From Bacteroidota bacterium (GTDB lineage Bacteria > Bacteroidota > Bacteroidia > Chitinophagales > Chitinophagaceae): a stretch of DNA of 64,000 bases. This document shows, in pieces, positions 10,125 through 18,910 of this stretch. The stretch is taken from positions 186,001 through 250,000 of the forward strand of contig CANGEP010000003.1 of assembly GCA_947452905.1 (NCBI GenBank). Reading direction: 5' to 3'. Each line of letters starts with the position of its first letter. Positions within the stretch are counted from its first letter, which is position 1. Made by a program: the position numbers and the translations under genes. The notes under the pieces are model-generated. The model was not told where the DNA came from. It was given only the letters and a program-made list of their open reading frames with translations, and made no database searches.

Positions 10125-10910
10125 TTAAAAATCAGCGTAGTCTCTGGCAGTCATTAAAACTGTTTCGTTTCTGTTTACAGCTTTTAAATATTTAGGCATT
10201 GTTGAAATGTCTTTCCAAATAGGAGAGGCACTAAATGCTTTCCAATGGGCATCTCTGTCGGCCATATTATTAAAGCTAGTCATGTAAATTAAATTAGGCA
10301 TTCTTGCGCCTACAATTGCTTTAGAGTAAAATATAGCATTAAAGTTTAAGCTTTTAAATAAACTTATTTCACCTCCTTCATTAAACATATGCACTTTTCT
10401 TAAATGTGCATTTTCGGTAGGGCTTTCATAACTACGATATTCGTAAATACGATCGGGTGATTTTGTTAAGCTAGTTTTTTTCTCATACTGAGTTTGTAAT
10501 TTAAATGCTTTTGAAACAATTCTTTCCACTCTTGTATAGGGCAAACTACTATCTGCGTTTTCTAAATCTACCAAAGCGTTTTTACCCATGGGGTCCAATT
10601 TTTCTACCGCTTGATCTAATTTATCAAGCATATCTAAAGATGGCATAGGCACCCAAACATATATTTTTTTGTCGGAGGCAGTATCATTCGCAATAGGAGC
10701 AAACACACCCACTTTTGCTATACCAGTTTTGTGTAAGAAGGGTAAATAGGTATTTTTTAAATAAGCATCAACACCATTAACTTGATCTTTATTTGTACAA
10801 TGGTAAATTTGAATTAAGTAAAATTCTCTAGGAGTATTTGCGGCATTAGCACTCGTAATTGTAATAGCACTTGTTAAAGCAATAGCTATTAGGGTAATCA
10901 TTTTTTTCAT
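10125..10910 (-). CDS. NIPSNAP-family exported protein
   Basis: This 261-aa protein has a signal peptide (cleavage near ITSANAAN) followed by two ferredoxin-like alpha/beta repeats. The N-terminal half begins REFYLIQIYHCTNKDQVNGV and the C-terminal half begins YEYRSYESPTENAHLRKVHMFN. The latter, with YMTSFNNMADRDAHWKAF, is the NIPSNAP domain seen in many Bacteroidota secreted proteins. The biochemical role of this family is not established. It is transcribed divergently from the FucP-like symporter (83-bp gap) and may share its control region. Family assignment is firm and function unknown. Confidence 0.85.
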   Translation of the reverse strand: MKKMITLIAIALTSAITITSANAANTPREFYLIQIYHCTNKDQVNGVDAYLKNTYLPFLHKTGIAKVGVFAPIANDTASDKKIYVWVPMPSLDMLDKLDQAVEKLDPMGKNALVDLENADSSLPYTRVERIVSKAFKLQTQYEKKTSLTKSPDRIYEYRSYESPTENAHLRKVHMFNEGGEISLFKSLNFNAIFYSKAIVGARMPNLIYMTSFNNMADRDAHWKAFSASPIWKDISTMPKYLKAVNRNETVLMTARDYADF

Positions 10911-10993
10911 AATTGGGCGATGTTATTTTCAAATGTAGGCAATAAATTAAATGGAAACATTTTTTGTTTTATATTTAAGTATAATTATATACT

Positions 10994-12229
10994 ATGCTTA
11001 AGGAAAGAACTTCGGCCCTCCCTTTTATTCTTATTACCTGTTTATTTTTCTTATGGGGTTTTGCCCATAATCTAGATCCTATATTAATTCCTCATCTAAA
11101 AAAATCTTTTACACTAAGTACTACCCAATCTACTTTAGTGGATTCCTCGGTGTTTGTGGCCTATTTTATAATGGCCTTACCTGCTGGATATATTATGAAA
11201 AAATGGGGTTATAAAATGGGTATTATAACAGGTTTGCTCTTATTTGCTGTAGGCGCTTTTTTATTTGTACCTGCCGCCAATCATCAATCCTACAATTATT
11301 TCTTATTTGCCTTATTTGTAATTGCCTGCGGGTTAACCATTTTAGAAACAGCTGCTAATCCTTATGCCTCTGCCTTAGGGGATCCTGCGACTTCCACTCA
11401 AAGATTAAATTTGGCACAATCCTTTAATGGTTTGGCGGTGGCTTTAGCACCCGCTATTGGGGCCAGACTAATACTCACTAAGGGTTATAGCGATACCGAA
11501 TTAGCCACTATGACCGAAGTGGCAAAAAAAGTTGCTTTGGCAACCGAAGCTTATACAGTTAAAACACCTTATACTATTTTAGGAATTGTATTATTAATTA
11601 TTGCTATCCTATTTTATTTTATTCAATTACCCGATATAAGAGAAAAACAAGCAAAAAATGAATCTACTATTCTTGCCACTTTTAAACATACCCATTTAAG
11701 TTGGGCAGTGGCAGCACAGTTTTTTTATGTAGGCGCACAGGTTTGTGTGTTTAGTTTGTTTATTTTATTTTGTACACAAGTAGCTAAAATTACTGAAATA
11801 CAAGCTGCAGATTATTTAAGTATAGGAGGACTTGCTTTTTTAATTGGACGTTTTATGGGCACTTTTTTAATGCGCTTAATTCAGCCACAGATTTTATTAA
11901 CCCTCTATGCTATTGCGTGTGCTTTATTATGTATAGTAGCTATCACTAGCCATGGATTAATTACCGTGTATGCTTTAATAGCCATATGTTTTTTTATGTC
12001 CATTATGTTTCCTACTATTTTTTCATTAGGCATCCAAAAACTTGGTTCTGATACCGAAATGGCAAGTAGTTTAATTGTAATGTCTATTGTAGGGGGAGCC
12101 ATTTTGCCTCGTTTTGTGGGCATCATAAGTGACGCAACAGGCAATATACAATTAGGTTACACCGTACCTCTACTATGTTTTTTAGTAGTAGCTTATTTTG
12201 GTTGGAAAGGAAGTAAAGTACAATCCTAA
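10994..12229 (+). CDS. fucP: FucP-family sugar:H+ symporter (MFS)
   Basis: This 411-aa MFS permease has 12 predicted TM segments. The N-terminus LITCLFFLWGFAHNLDPIL is the hallmark of the FucP family, where the acidic residue after N is part of the sugar/proton site. The helix 4-5 segment ETAANPYASALGDP is also diagnostic. Members import L-fucose, glucose, galactose or N-acetylglucosamine, and the sugar here cannot be assigned. It stops directly against the stop codon of the convergent amidohydrolase gene, with no bases between them. A -7-like TATATTTA lies at 10970-10977. Confidence 0.88.
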   Translation: MLKERTSALPFILITCLFFLWGFAHNLDPILIPHLKKSFTLSTTQSTLVDSSVFVAYFIMALPAGYIMKKWGYKMGIITGLLLFAVGAFLFVPAANHQSYNYFLFALFVIACGLTILETAANPYASALGDPATSTQRLNLAQSFNGLAVALAPAIGARLILTKGYSDTELATMTEVAKKVALATEAYTVKTPYTILGIVLLIIAILFYFIQLPDIREKQAKNESTILATFKHTHLSWAVAAQFFYVGAQVCVFSLFILFCTQVAKITEIQAADYLSIGGLAFLIGRFMGTFLMRLIQPQILLTLYAIACALLCIVAITSHGLITVYALIAICFFMSIMFPTIFSLGIQKLGSDTEMASSLIVMSIVGGAILPRFVGIISDATGNIQLGYTVPLLCFLVVAYFGWKGSKVQS

Positions 12230-13501
12230 TTACTGCTTATACACTTTACCCTCTTTCATTACAAAGTTTACAGATTGTAAAACCGAAATATCTTTTAAAG
12301 GATCTTTCTTAAAAGCAATGATATCGGCAAAAGCGCCTGGGCTAATTTCACCCACTTTACCTTGCATACCTAATAATTCGGCCGCAGTAGTAGTGGCTGT
12401 TTGAATGGCTTGAACTGGCGTTAACCCCCACTGAACAAAATAAGTAAAATCTTTTGCTTGTGGTAAGCCCCAATCATAACCACCAATATCGGTACCATAA
12501 GTAAGTTTTACGCCCATTTTAATGGCCTTTTTAAAAGTGGATTCTATACTTTGTTGAAAGTATAAATTAATCATACTTCCCATTTTTGCTCTCCCTTCTG
12601 CAACATATTCATTTACAAAAAGAGTGGGGCACCAATACACGCCTTTATCAGCCATGAGTTTCATACATTCTTCATCCATGCCTGATCCGTGTTCAATAGA
12701 AACTGCACCTGCGTTAATCGCAGCAATAATACCATCTCTTGTCATGGCATGTGCGGCTAATTTTTTCCGGCTTTTGATTGTCTCATCCCCAATAGCATTA
12801 ATTTCTTCGTTAGTAAAATTGGGCAATGATCTAAATGAGCCATCTGCTAATTTATAATAACCACGATCGGCATAAATTTTAATCCAGTCGGCACCTTGTT
12901 CTATTTGCTGACGTACTGCTTTTCTGGCTTCGTCAGCGCCTGTAATTTCGATGACGCCTTTTGGAAATTTTAATTCCCAAGCGTAATCAGAAGCTTTTAA
13001 AGGATAATGACCTGTAGTGTTCATAGCTAAAGTAGCCACTTGCATTCTCGGTCCTGTAATTACTCCTTTATTAATTGCTTTTTTTACATCCACATCGGCA
13101 AAGCCCGCCCCTTCGGTACCTAAATCTCTAATGGTTGTAAATCCGTTTAGTATCGATTTTTCGGCACTTTTACTTGCTCTTAATGTTCGATAAGGAATGG
13201 ATTCTTTTAAAACTTGCACATCATAATCTTCGGATGTAATATCGCCTTGTAATAATACATGGGTATGCGCATCAATCATTCCAGGCATTACAAAATAGGA
13301 ACTTAAATCAATTACACTATCTGCATTAACAGGAGTCGAACTTACAGATACCACCACACCTGCTTTAATTAATACATATTGATTTTCTAAAACCTTACCG
13401 GTTTTAGTATCTAATAATTTTCCGCATTTTACAACGGTAGATTTTTGTGCTGTTGCAAAAAAAGTACTTAAAATTAAAAAGCTTACTAAAAATTTTTTCA
13501 T
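12230..13501 (-). CDS. Secreted metal-dependent amidohydrolase (imidazolonepropionase/prolidase-like)
   Basis: This 423-aa amidohydrolase-superfamily protein has a signal peptide (ends FFATAQ). The first metal motif is DAHTHV (H79, H81), followed by the lysine segment GADWIKIYAD, the histidines in LAAHAM and SIEHGSG, and the catalytic aspartate in TYGTDIGG. This layout matches the COG1228 group, whose characterised members include Xaa-Pro and Xaa-Arg/Lys carboxypeptidases. It is second in a minus-strand operon, 11 bp after an M20 carboxypeptidase, which supports a role in dipeptide or N-acyl amino acid breakdown in the periplasm. The exact substrate is inference. Confidence 0.9.
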   Translation of the reverse strand: MKKFLVSFLILSTFFATAQKSTVVKCGKLLDTKTGKVLENQYVLIKAGVVVSVSSTPVNADSVIDLSSYFVMPGMIDAHTHVLLQGDITSEDYDVQVLKESIPYRTLRASKSAEKSILNGFTTIRDLGTEGAGFADVDVKKAINKGVITGPRMQVATLAMNTTGHYPLKASDYAWELKFPKGVIEITGADEARKAVRQQIEQGADWIKIYADRGYYKLADGSFRSLPNFTNEEINAIGDETIKSRKKLAAHAMTRDGIIAAINAGAVSIEHGSGMDEECMKLMADKGVYWCPTLFVNEYVAEGRAKMGSMINLYFQQSIESTFKKAIKMGVKLTYGTDIGGYDWGLPQAKDFTYFVQWGLTPVQAIQTATTTAAELLGMQGKVGEISPGAFADIIAFKKDPLKDISVLQSVNFVMKEGKVYKQ

Positions 13502-13512
13502 GTTATTGTTGA

Positions 13513-14952
13513 TTATTCACCTTTAATTAATAATGTATAAAAATTGACACATTTTTGAAAATCGCTTACTAACATACGCTCATCAATTCCATGATACCCT
13601 TTAGCATCTGTTATAGGTGTAAAGTTAACTACACCTTCACTTATTTCCCTATAATTTCTGGAATCAGTGGCTCCTACCATTAGCATGGGTGCTACCACCA
13701 CGTCTTTAACTATATTTCGAATTACTTTCTCCAATCTTTTATAGTACTTGCTATTAACATCGGTGGTAGGAGAAGGTTCAGTCATATAGTTTTTATAATA
13801 CGTAATTTTTATATTGGTATCGTTAATTGTTTTTTGCACATAGTCGTAAACATCTTTACTAGATTGACCAGGTAGAATTCTACTGTTGATATAGGCAGTA
13901 GCAAAAGTGGGAATTACATTATCTCTTACCCCACTATTAAAAACAGTTGGTACTAATGTGGTTCTTACAAGTGCATTGCTTTGAGGATCTTCGGTTAATT
14001 TATTTACCACAGTGCTTTCAAATAACCACAAATTAGATAAAGCCATTTTTTGCATAAAACTTTCATTATAAGCACTAATACTTTCTAAATAAGCTTTAAT
14101 AGGTGCCGTTAATTTTGTAGGCATCGGATTTTGATTCACTTTGGCAATAGCCGTACTTAAGATATCAATAGCCGTTTTACTAGCGGGTATGGAAGAATGA
14201 CCTCCTGCTTTTTGCGCAGTTAATACCAAAGTCACATATCCTTTTTCGCCTACACCAATAGAGGCAATTGGGTTATGTATTGAGGGGTTTGATTCGGTAC
14301 TAATTTCACCCCCTTCGTCCACTACCAAATCAAATTTTTGACTTTTACTCTTAAAATATTTGACCATAGCAGTTGCTCCCTTACCACTTGATTCTTCGTC
14401 GGCACCAAAGCATAATAAAATAGTTTGCTTAGGTGTAAACCCTTTAGCTAATTGTGCTTCAGCAGCTTCGAGTATACTTATCATACTCGACTTGTCGTCA
14501 AGAACGCCTCTTCCCCATATATAATTTTCTTTTACTTCTCCTCCATAAGGTTTAGCATGCCAAAGTTTAACAGCAGAGGCTTCCACAGGCACTACATCGT
14601 AATGCGCCATTAAAACCATGGGAAGTAAGCTAGTATCTGTTCCTTTCCATTCGTAGATATAATTAAAACTATCAATAATTGTACGGGGTAGTTTTTGAGT
14701 AATTAAAGGGTAATTTTTTTCTATGAATTTTCGATAAGCCATAAAAGTGGCTGTGTCAAACGCATAATCATCATTAGGCGTTTCTGTAGCTATTTGAATA
14801 GCCTCACTCATATGTGTAATTGCATTGGAAGGGAGTTCCTCTAAGCTTACATCACCCTTTTGTAAGCTAGGCTTATTACTAATTGTTTTTACAACTACAA
14901 CAATGATCAAAAGCACCAAAATGGCAGCTATTACACGAACTATATTTTTCAT
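13513..14952 (-). CDS. Membrane-anchored M20 carboxypeptidase (CPS1/PM20D1-like)
   Basis: This 479-aa M20 metallopeptidase has one N-terminal TM segment (residues 5-22), so the catalytic part is extracytoplasmic. Zinc ligands and the general base are visible: H117 and D119 in MAHYDVVPV, D152 in RGVLDDKSS, E186/E187 in GADEESSG, and the distal histidine in KGYHGIDERM. The LDDK motif and length resemble the Gly-X carboxypeptidase/PM20D1 group, which hydrolyses peptides or N-acyl amino acids. It heads an operon with the 12230 amidohydrolase. No typical -7 box was recognised just upstream. Confidence 0.9.
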   Translation of the reverse strand: MKNIVRVIAAILVLLIIVVVVKTISNKPSLQKGDVSLEELPSNAITHMSEAIQIATETPNDDYAFDTATFMAYRKFIEKNYPLITQKLPRTIIDSFNYIYEWKGTDTSLLPMVLMAHYDVVPVEASAVKLWHAKPYGGEVKENYIWGRGVLDDKSSMISILEAAEAQLAKGFTPKQTILLCFGADEESSGKGATAMVKYFKSKSQKFDLVVDEGGEISTESNPSIHNPIASIGVGEKGYVTLVLTAQKAGGHSSIPASKTAIDILSTAIAKVNQNPMPTKLTAPIKAYLESISAYNESFMQKMALSNLWLFESTVVNKLTEDPQSNALVRTTLVPTVFNSGVRDNVIPTFATAYINSRILPGQSSKDVYDYVQKTINDTNIKITYYKNYMTEPSPTTDVNSKYYKRLEKVIRNIVKDVVVAPMLMVGATDSRNYREISEGVVNFTPITDAKGYHGIDERMLVSDFQKCVNFYTLLIKGE

Positions 14953-14989
14953 AAAAATGATTATCCTGTAATATACTAAACATGCCCCA

Positions 14990-15022
14990 TAAAATAAAAA
15001 TGCCTCCGATTTTCGGAGGCAT
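14990..15022 (-). terminator. Rho-independent terminator of the sigma/anti-sigma/Spy-like operon
   Basis: A 10-bp stem, ATGCCTCCGA paired with TCGGAGGCAT around a TT loop (15000-15022), is followed on the minus strand by TTTTATTTT. It lies 24 bp after the stop at 15046. Confidence 0.88.
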
Positions 15023-15045
15023 CCTGTTCAATTCAAAACCAAAAA

Positions 15046-15516
15046 CTATGATTGCAAACCTTTTCTTCTCATCATTTCAAATCGCACTTTTCTTAAAAAT
15101 TCGCGATCTACTTTAAGTGCTTCATTTATACGCTCCTCAGTTTTTAATACAGGCTTTAAATCGGCCTTATATTTTTTTCTTGCATTTAAAATGGCTTCTT
15201 GTAAAGCAATTTCATCATTCGATTTAGAAGTCATAACTTCTTTCATCGCTTTTTTATGCGCTTCATATACAGGCCAAAAACTTTGCGCTTCTTCTTTTGA
15301 AAGTGCTAATTTCTCTGTAATAAATTGAATTTTAAACATTTCAATTTTTTCTTTTTGGGCGCCATTACGTCCCGGTCGGTTAAAAAAGCCACCTGTACGA
15401 CCTGGCCCTCTCTGTTGTGGGGGTGGTGGTGGAGGTCCTTGTCGATTGGGCTCTTGTTGTGCATAGGTTTGTAGTACAAACATGGCAGCTAAGAGCATGA
15501 ATAAGATACGTTTCAT
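15046..15516 (-). CDS. Spy/CpxP-like periplasmic protein
   Basis: This 156-aa exported protein has a signal peptide ending VLQTYAQ and a Pro/Gly/Arg-rich linker (residues about 21-50, with six prolines in a row). An all-helical domain (FKIQFITEKLALSKEEAQSF, then the FWPVYEAHKKAM segment) follows. This helical domain is usual in Bacteroidota proteins annotated as Spy/CpxP-like or as a sensor of ECF sigma factor. It is the last gene of an operon after an ECF sigma factor and a putative anti-sigma factor. A periplasmic chaperone or stress-sensing role tied to that sigma factor is likely but inferred. No clear metal-binding His/Cys cluster is seen. Confidence 0.75.
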   Translation of the reverse strand: MKRILFMLLAAMFVLQTYAQQEPNRQGPPPPPPQQRGPGRTGGFFNRPGRNGAQKEKIEMFKIQFITEKLALSKEEAQSFWPVYEAHKKAMKEVMTSKSNDEIALQEAILNARKKYKADLKPVLKTEERINEALKVDREFLRKVRFEMMRRKGLQS

Positions 15517-15527
15517 AATTATGGGGT

Positions 15528-15986
15528 TTAATTTTGTTTTGTATTTGTGTCTTGTAATAAATTATCTCCAGTTTCTTTATCTAAGGAACCGCCAATTAAA
15601 TTAATTTCTGATTGCCAATCAATTTCTGCAATAGATTCATTTTCACTTACATATGAATCAATTTCTTCTGTAGGAATATCCTGCATATTCACTTTGGCAA
15701 TAGTATTGGTTTTATTATCTGTTTGGATAAAAATAAAAGTTGTTGCTATTAAAATAGTAATAGCGGCTGCCATTAAATAAGGCATATAAGTACTTAAACG
15801 AATGATGGGATTTTGACGCTTTTGACTTTTAATTTTATTTAATACTTGAGTATCAAAAGTTTCGAAGTAGCCATGGGGGACCTGCTCTTGCTTTGCACAA
15901 AGATGACTGAGTGCTGATTTAGTAAGCAATTCTTCTATTTTTTGCTTGTCTAATTCTAATTCGATATCTCTTGTGTTACTATGCAT
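15528..15986 (-). CDS. Putative single-pass anti-sigma factor
   Basis: This 152-aa protein has a short cytoplasmic N-terminal part (about 1-68), one TM segment near residues 70-87 (MPYLMAAAITILIATTFIFI) and an acidic periplasmic tail. There is no recognisable HxxxCxxC zinc motif. Its place between an ECF sigma gene (33 bp upstream) and a periplasmic Spy-like gene (11 bp downstream), with this topology, makes an anti-sigma factor the best reading. Sequence similarity alone does not prove it. Confidence 0.6.
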   Translation of the reverse strand: MHSNTRDIELELDKQKIEELLTKSALSHLCAKQEQVPHGYFETFDTQVLNKIKSQKRQNPIIRLSTYMPYLMAAAITILIATTFIFIQTDNKTNTIAKVNMQDIPTEEIDSYVSENESIAEIDWQSEINLIGGSLDKETGDNLLQDTNTKQN

Positions 15987-16019
15987 TACTTTAATAAGAC
16001 TTTAATTGAGTGTATAGGT

Positions 16020-16562
16020 TTAATTCTTTTTTAAAATTTCTTGCATTTTTTTAAGCGCTTGATGAAAATTGGCCTTTGCACCGCCCACCGTAGTACCTGT
16101 AATAGCAGCAATTTTATCATAAGGGAGCTCTTCAAAATACCTTAACATAAACACAATTCTTTGTTTTTCAGGGACTTGTTGAATGGCCCGCTCTAAGGCT
16201 ATTTGAATTTGACTCGATTTTGGGTCATCAAAACCCACATTCGCATTTTCGTAGTCATAATGTTCACTACTCAACAAATGCTGAGAATCTCTTTTCTGTT
16301 TCTGTAAAAAATTTAGTGTTTCATTATAAGCTATCCTAAACACCCAGGTACTAAATTCGCTTTCCATTTTAAAGCCCTCTAGTTTATTCCATACTTTGAG
16401 CCATACTAACTGTGCAATATCATCGGCATCGGCATGTTCATTGACCATTCTTTTAATTTGGTAATAAACCTTTTGCTGATGCCTTTTAAGCAATTCTGTA
16501 AAAACCGCCTCTTTTTCATGTTCCTTTTGAAACTGAATCACTAATTCTTGGTCGCTAAGCAT
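16020..16562 (-). CDS. ECF-family RNA polymerase sigma factor
   Basis: This 180-aa sigma-70 ECF protein has region 2 (about 12-85: ADADDIAQLVWLKVWNKLEG and FSTWVFRIAYNETLNFL, the -10 recognition helix) and region 4 (about 118-172: VPEKQRIVFMLRYFEELPYD followed by a GTTVGGAKANFHQALKKM HTH). It is the first gene of an operon with a putative membrane anti-sigma factor and a Spy-like periplasmic protein, a cell-envelope stress arrangement. A near-consensus -7 box (TTAATTTG on the minus strand, 16575-16568) ends only 5 nt before the ATG, which hints at a very short leader. Confidence 0.93.
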   Translation of the reverse strand: MLSDQELVIQFQKEHEKEAVFTELLKRHQQKVYYQIKRMVNEHADADDIAQLVWLKVWNKLEGFKMESEFSTWVFRIAYNETLNFLQKQKRDSQHLLSSEHYDYENANVGFDDPKSSQIQIALERAIQQVPEKQRIVFMLRYFEELPYDKIAAITGTTVGGAKANFHQALKKMQEILKKN

Positions 16563-16640
16563 ACTTGCAAATTAAGACAATCCTTTTGTAGAATGGTTTA
16601 AAGCTTTATCTTTAATATCCTTATTTATAAATATTGTAAC

Positions 16641-17936
16641 ATGAAAAAAATGTATTCCTTTTTGGCACTAGCCATCTTATTTGCAGGCTTTCAAGCAAAG
16701 TCTCAAAAAGCTACTGAACTAATTAGTAAATCTGAAACAGAAAGAATCGAAAAATATCTTTCTTCCGATGAATTGGAAGGACGTAGAACTTTTACCAAGG
16801 GTATTGATAAAGCAGCCGATTTTATTGTGAATGAATTTAAACAAGCAGGAATGGCTACATTAAACAACAGTGGTTCTTATTTGCAAAAATTTTCTCGTTT
16901 AACTGCCAGATTTATAAGCGTAAGTGGAGTGGTGGATGGCAACGCAGTAGATGCTAAGAATATAATTGTAGTAACAGCAGAACCTACAGTGACTGTAAAT
17001 GAAAATAGCGGCTATGAAATAGTGAAGATAAATAAAGAAGACAATATGGGGATGCTAGCTAGAAAATATATCACTAGTGCTAAACCCTTATTGGTTTTAG
17101 TAGACGAAAGCTTTGCCAATAATTTTGGAAGACTTACTTCTTTGAAAGGTAATATTACAGCAAACCAAAAAACGGTAGTATTTATTTTAACCAATACTAC
17201 ACCTACTAAATATACCATTGAAGCTACCCATAAAATAGAAGAACAACATTTAGCGAATGTAGTATCTGTAATTCCTGGTAAATCATTGGCCAATGAATTT
17301 GTTATTTTTTCTGGGCATTACGATCACTTAGGTATTAATAGTAGTAAGGCTGTAAATGGAGATTCTATTTATAATGGTGCCAATGATGATGCAGCTGGTA
17401 CTACTGCAATGATTATGTTATCGAAATATTTTAAAAAATTAAATAACAATGAAAGAACTTTAATTTTTGTTGCCTTTACTGCCGAAGAAGTGGGTGGATT
17501 TGGCGCTCAGTATTTTTCGAAACAATTAGATCCATTAACTGTTAAAGCTATGTTTAATTTAGAGATGATAGGTACGGAAAGTAAATGGGGTAAAAATAGT
17601 GCTTACATAACTGGTTATGAAAAAACGAATATGGGCGCTATACTACAAAAAAATTTAGAGGGTACTGGTTTTCAATTTTACCCAGATCCTTATACCGATC
17701 AAAATTTGTTTTACAGATCTGATAATGCTACACTTGCTCGTTTAGGAGTTCCAGCGCATACTATTTCAACTTCTAAAATGGATAGTGAACCCAATTATCA
17801 TAAAGTAAGTGATCAATTTGAGACCTTAGATATGAATAATATGAACGAAATTATAAAAGCGATTGCCTTAAGTTCACAAAGTATTATTTCTGGTAAAGAC
17901 ACCCCTTCAAGAGTAGATACGACTCAATTAAAATAG
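16641..17936 (+). CDS. Secreted M28-family aminopeptidase
   Basis: This 431-aa zinc aminopeptidase has a signal peptide (ends FQAKSQ). The cocatalytic metal-site residues are all present: H226/D228 in GHYDHLG, D249/D250 in NGANDDAAGT, E282/E283 in TAEEVGGFG, the acidic residue in FNLEMIG, and H387 in NYHKVSD. It would release N-terminal amino acids from peptides in the periplasm or outside the cell. It stands alone, divergent from the ECF sigma gene, with a strong terminator directly after it. A second M28 protein lies at 52144. Confidence 0.92.
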   Translation: MKKMYSFLALAILFAGFQAKSQKATELISKSETERIEKYLSSDELEGRRTFTKGIDKAADFIVNEFKQAGMATLNNSGSYLQKFSRLTARFISVSGVVDGNAVDAKNIIVVTAEPTVTVNENSGYEIVKINKEDNMGMLARKYITSAKPLLVLVDESFANNFGRLTSLKGNITANQKTVVFILTNTTPTKYTIEATHKIEEQHLANVVSVIPGKSLANEFVIFSGHYDHLGINSSKAVNGDSIYNGANDDAAGTTAMIMLSKYFKKLNNNERTLIFVAFTAEEVGGFGAQYFSKQLDPLTVKAMFNLEMIGTESKWGKNSAYITGYEKTNMGAILQKNLEGTGFQFYPDPYTDQNLFYRSDNATLARLGVPAHTISTSKMDSEPNYHKVSDQFETLDMNNMNEIIKAIALSSQSIISGKDTPSRVDTTQLK

Positions 17937-17954
17937 AGGGTATTAAAGAGCACC

Positions 17955-17987
17955 AAAAAAGCCGCTCCATTTTGGAGCGGCTTTTTT
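17955..17987. terminator. Bidirectional Rho-independent terminator
   Basis: The stem GCCGCTCCA/TGGAGCGGC (17961-17969 with 17973-17981) is flanked by six A on the left and six T on the right. It can serve both the M28 gene (+) and the convergent DoxX-like gene (-). Confidence 0.92.
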
Positions 17988-18004
17988 GATATAAAAAATT
18001 GATT

Positions 18005-18373
18005 TTATTTTTTTGCTGCTTGTAATTTATGAAAGCTAATATAAGAGGCAAGAAGTAAACCAAAGAATAGCAATGCCATCATACCAAAAGGCACAAAGGA
18101 ATCTCCTATTGCCATATGGGCAATAAAAGCAGTTAGGTACATAATCCCAAAACCTACATATGCCCATTCTTTAACACGAGCAGGCACTGCGGGTACAATC
18201 AATAACACTAGTCCAATGAGTTGTCCAATACTCACTTCAAGACCCAAATAACGAGGAATTAAAAGATGATTTGTTCCATCAATAGCCATTTGTGAGTTCA
18301 TTTGAATTGCGCTCAATGAGAATAAGCAAATAATGCCCGTAGTAACCCAATAAATAATTTTAGTAGTTTTCAT
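18005..18373 (-). CDS. DoxX-like small membrane protein
   Basis: This 122-aa protein has four predicted TM segments: IIYWVTTGIICLFSL, the region around IGQLIGLVLLIVPAV, YVGFGIMYLTAFIAHM, and FGMMALLFFGLLLASYISF. Spacing and the helix 2-3 loop (PARVKEWAYVGFG) fit the DoxX_2 family. The family is widespread in Bacteroidota; many members have no known function and some relate to quinone or thiol redox systems. The gene is divergent from the NTF2-like gene and ends at a bidirectional terminator. Confidence 0.75.
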   Translation of the reverse strand: MKTTKIIYWVTTGIICLFSLSAIQMNSQMAIDGTNHLLIPRYLGLEVSIGQLIGLVLLIVPAVPARVKEWAYVGFGIMYLTAFIAHMAIGDSFVPFGMMALLFFGLLLASYISFHKLQAAKK

Positions 18374-18398
18374 AGAGTGGTTAGTTTAATAAAATTTT

Positions 18399-18406
18399 TA
18401 TATTTG
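18399..18406 (+). promoter_or_regulatory. Bacteroidota -7 box upstream of the NTF2-like gene
   Basis: TATATTTG is a perfect TAnnTTTG match, placed 39 nt before the ATG at 18446. Its position downstream of the GTG at 18377 argues that the longer reading frame is not the true start. Confidence 0.5.
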
Positions 18407-18445
18407 AATACAATATACATTTACTTTTATAAAATTGCAAAAATC

Positions 18446-18910
18446 ATGAATTCTAAATTAATACTACTTATAGCTTTTAGTTTTATTATTACAAAAACAG
18501 TAAGCGCTCAAAATAATAGTTCTAATAATGAGTTGGAAAAAGAGGCAGTTAAAGCAGTAATTAAAAAAACTTTTACAGCTATGATAAATGCCGATACTGT
18601 TTTACTTAAATCTTGTTTTGCACCTGGCTCGGTTTTGCAAATTGTACAAAATCAAAAAGACTCTGTCATAGTAAGAACCAGGACTGCGGCTGAATTTGTT
18701 ACAGGTATTGGCAAACAAGTGGCAGGGGCTTTGGATGAAAAATCTTTCGATGAAATTATTTATGTAGACAAAGAATTAGCTACTGCTTGGGCGCCCTATA
18801 CTTTCCATTTAAATGGAAAGTTTTCCCACAAGGGTATAGATAGTTTTCAATTTGTTAAATTAAAAGAGGGCTGGAAAATTCAATACCTTATTTATAATAT
18901 GTATCAATAA
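18446..18910 (+). CDS. Exported NTF2/SnoaL-like protein
   Basis: This 154-aa protein has a signal peptide (MNSKLILLIAFSF through VSAQ) and a cone-fold NTF2-like domain: a helix with AVKAVIKKTFTAMINADTV, then strands with GSVLQI, AWAPYTFHLNGKFSHKG and DSFQFVKLKEGWKIQYLIYN. I chose the ATG at 18446 because it begins a proper signal peptide and lies downstream of a perfect -7 box. The upstream in-frame GTG (18377) would abut the divergent gene. NTF2-like proteins of this kind are ligand-binding or enzymatic; no active site can be assigned. The 3' end overlaps the convergent asparaginase stop by 7 bp. Confidence 0.8.
   Translation: MNSKLILLIAFSFIITKTVSAQNNSSNNELEKEAVKAVIKKTFTAMINADTVLLKSCFAPGSVLQIVQNQKDSVIVRTRTAAEFVTGIGKQVAGALDEKSFDEIIYVDKELATAWAPYTFHLNGKFSHKGIDSFQFVKLKEGWKIQYLIYNMYQ

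Noticed and set aside
18377-18445. GTG start for the NTF2-like gene
   Set aside because: It is 3 bp from the divergent gene and upstream of a perfect -7 box, and the ATG at 18446 starts the signal peptide.
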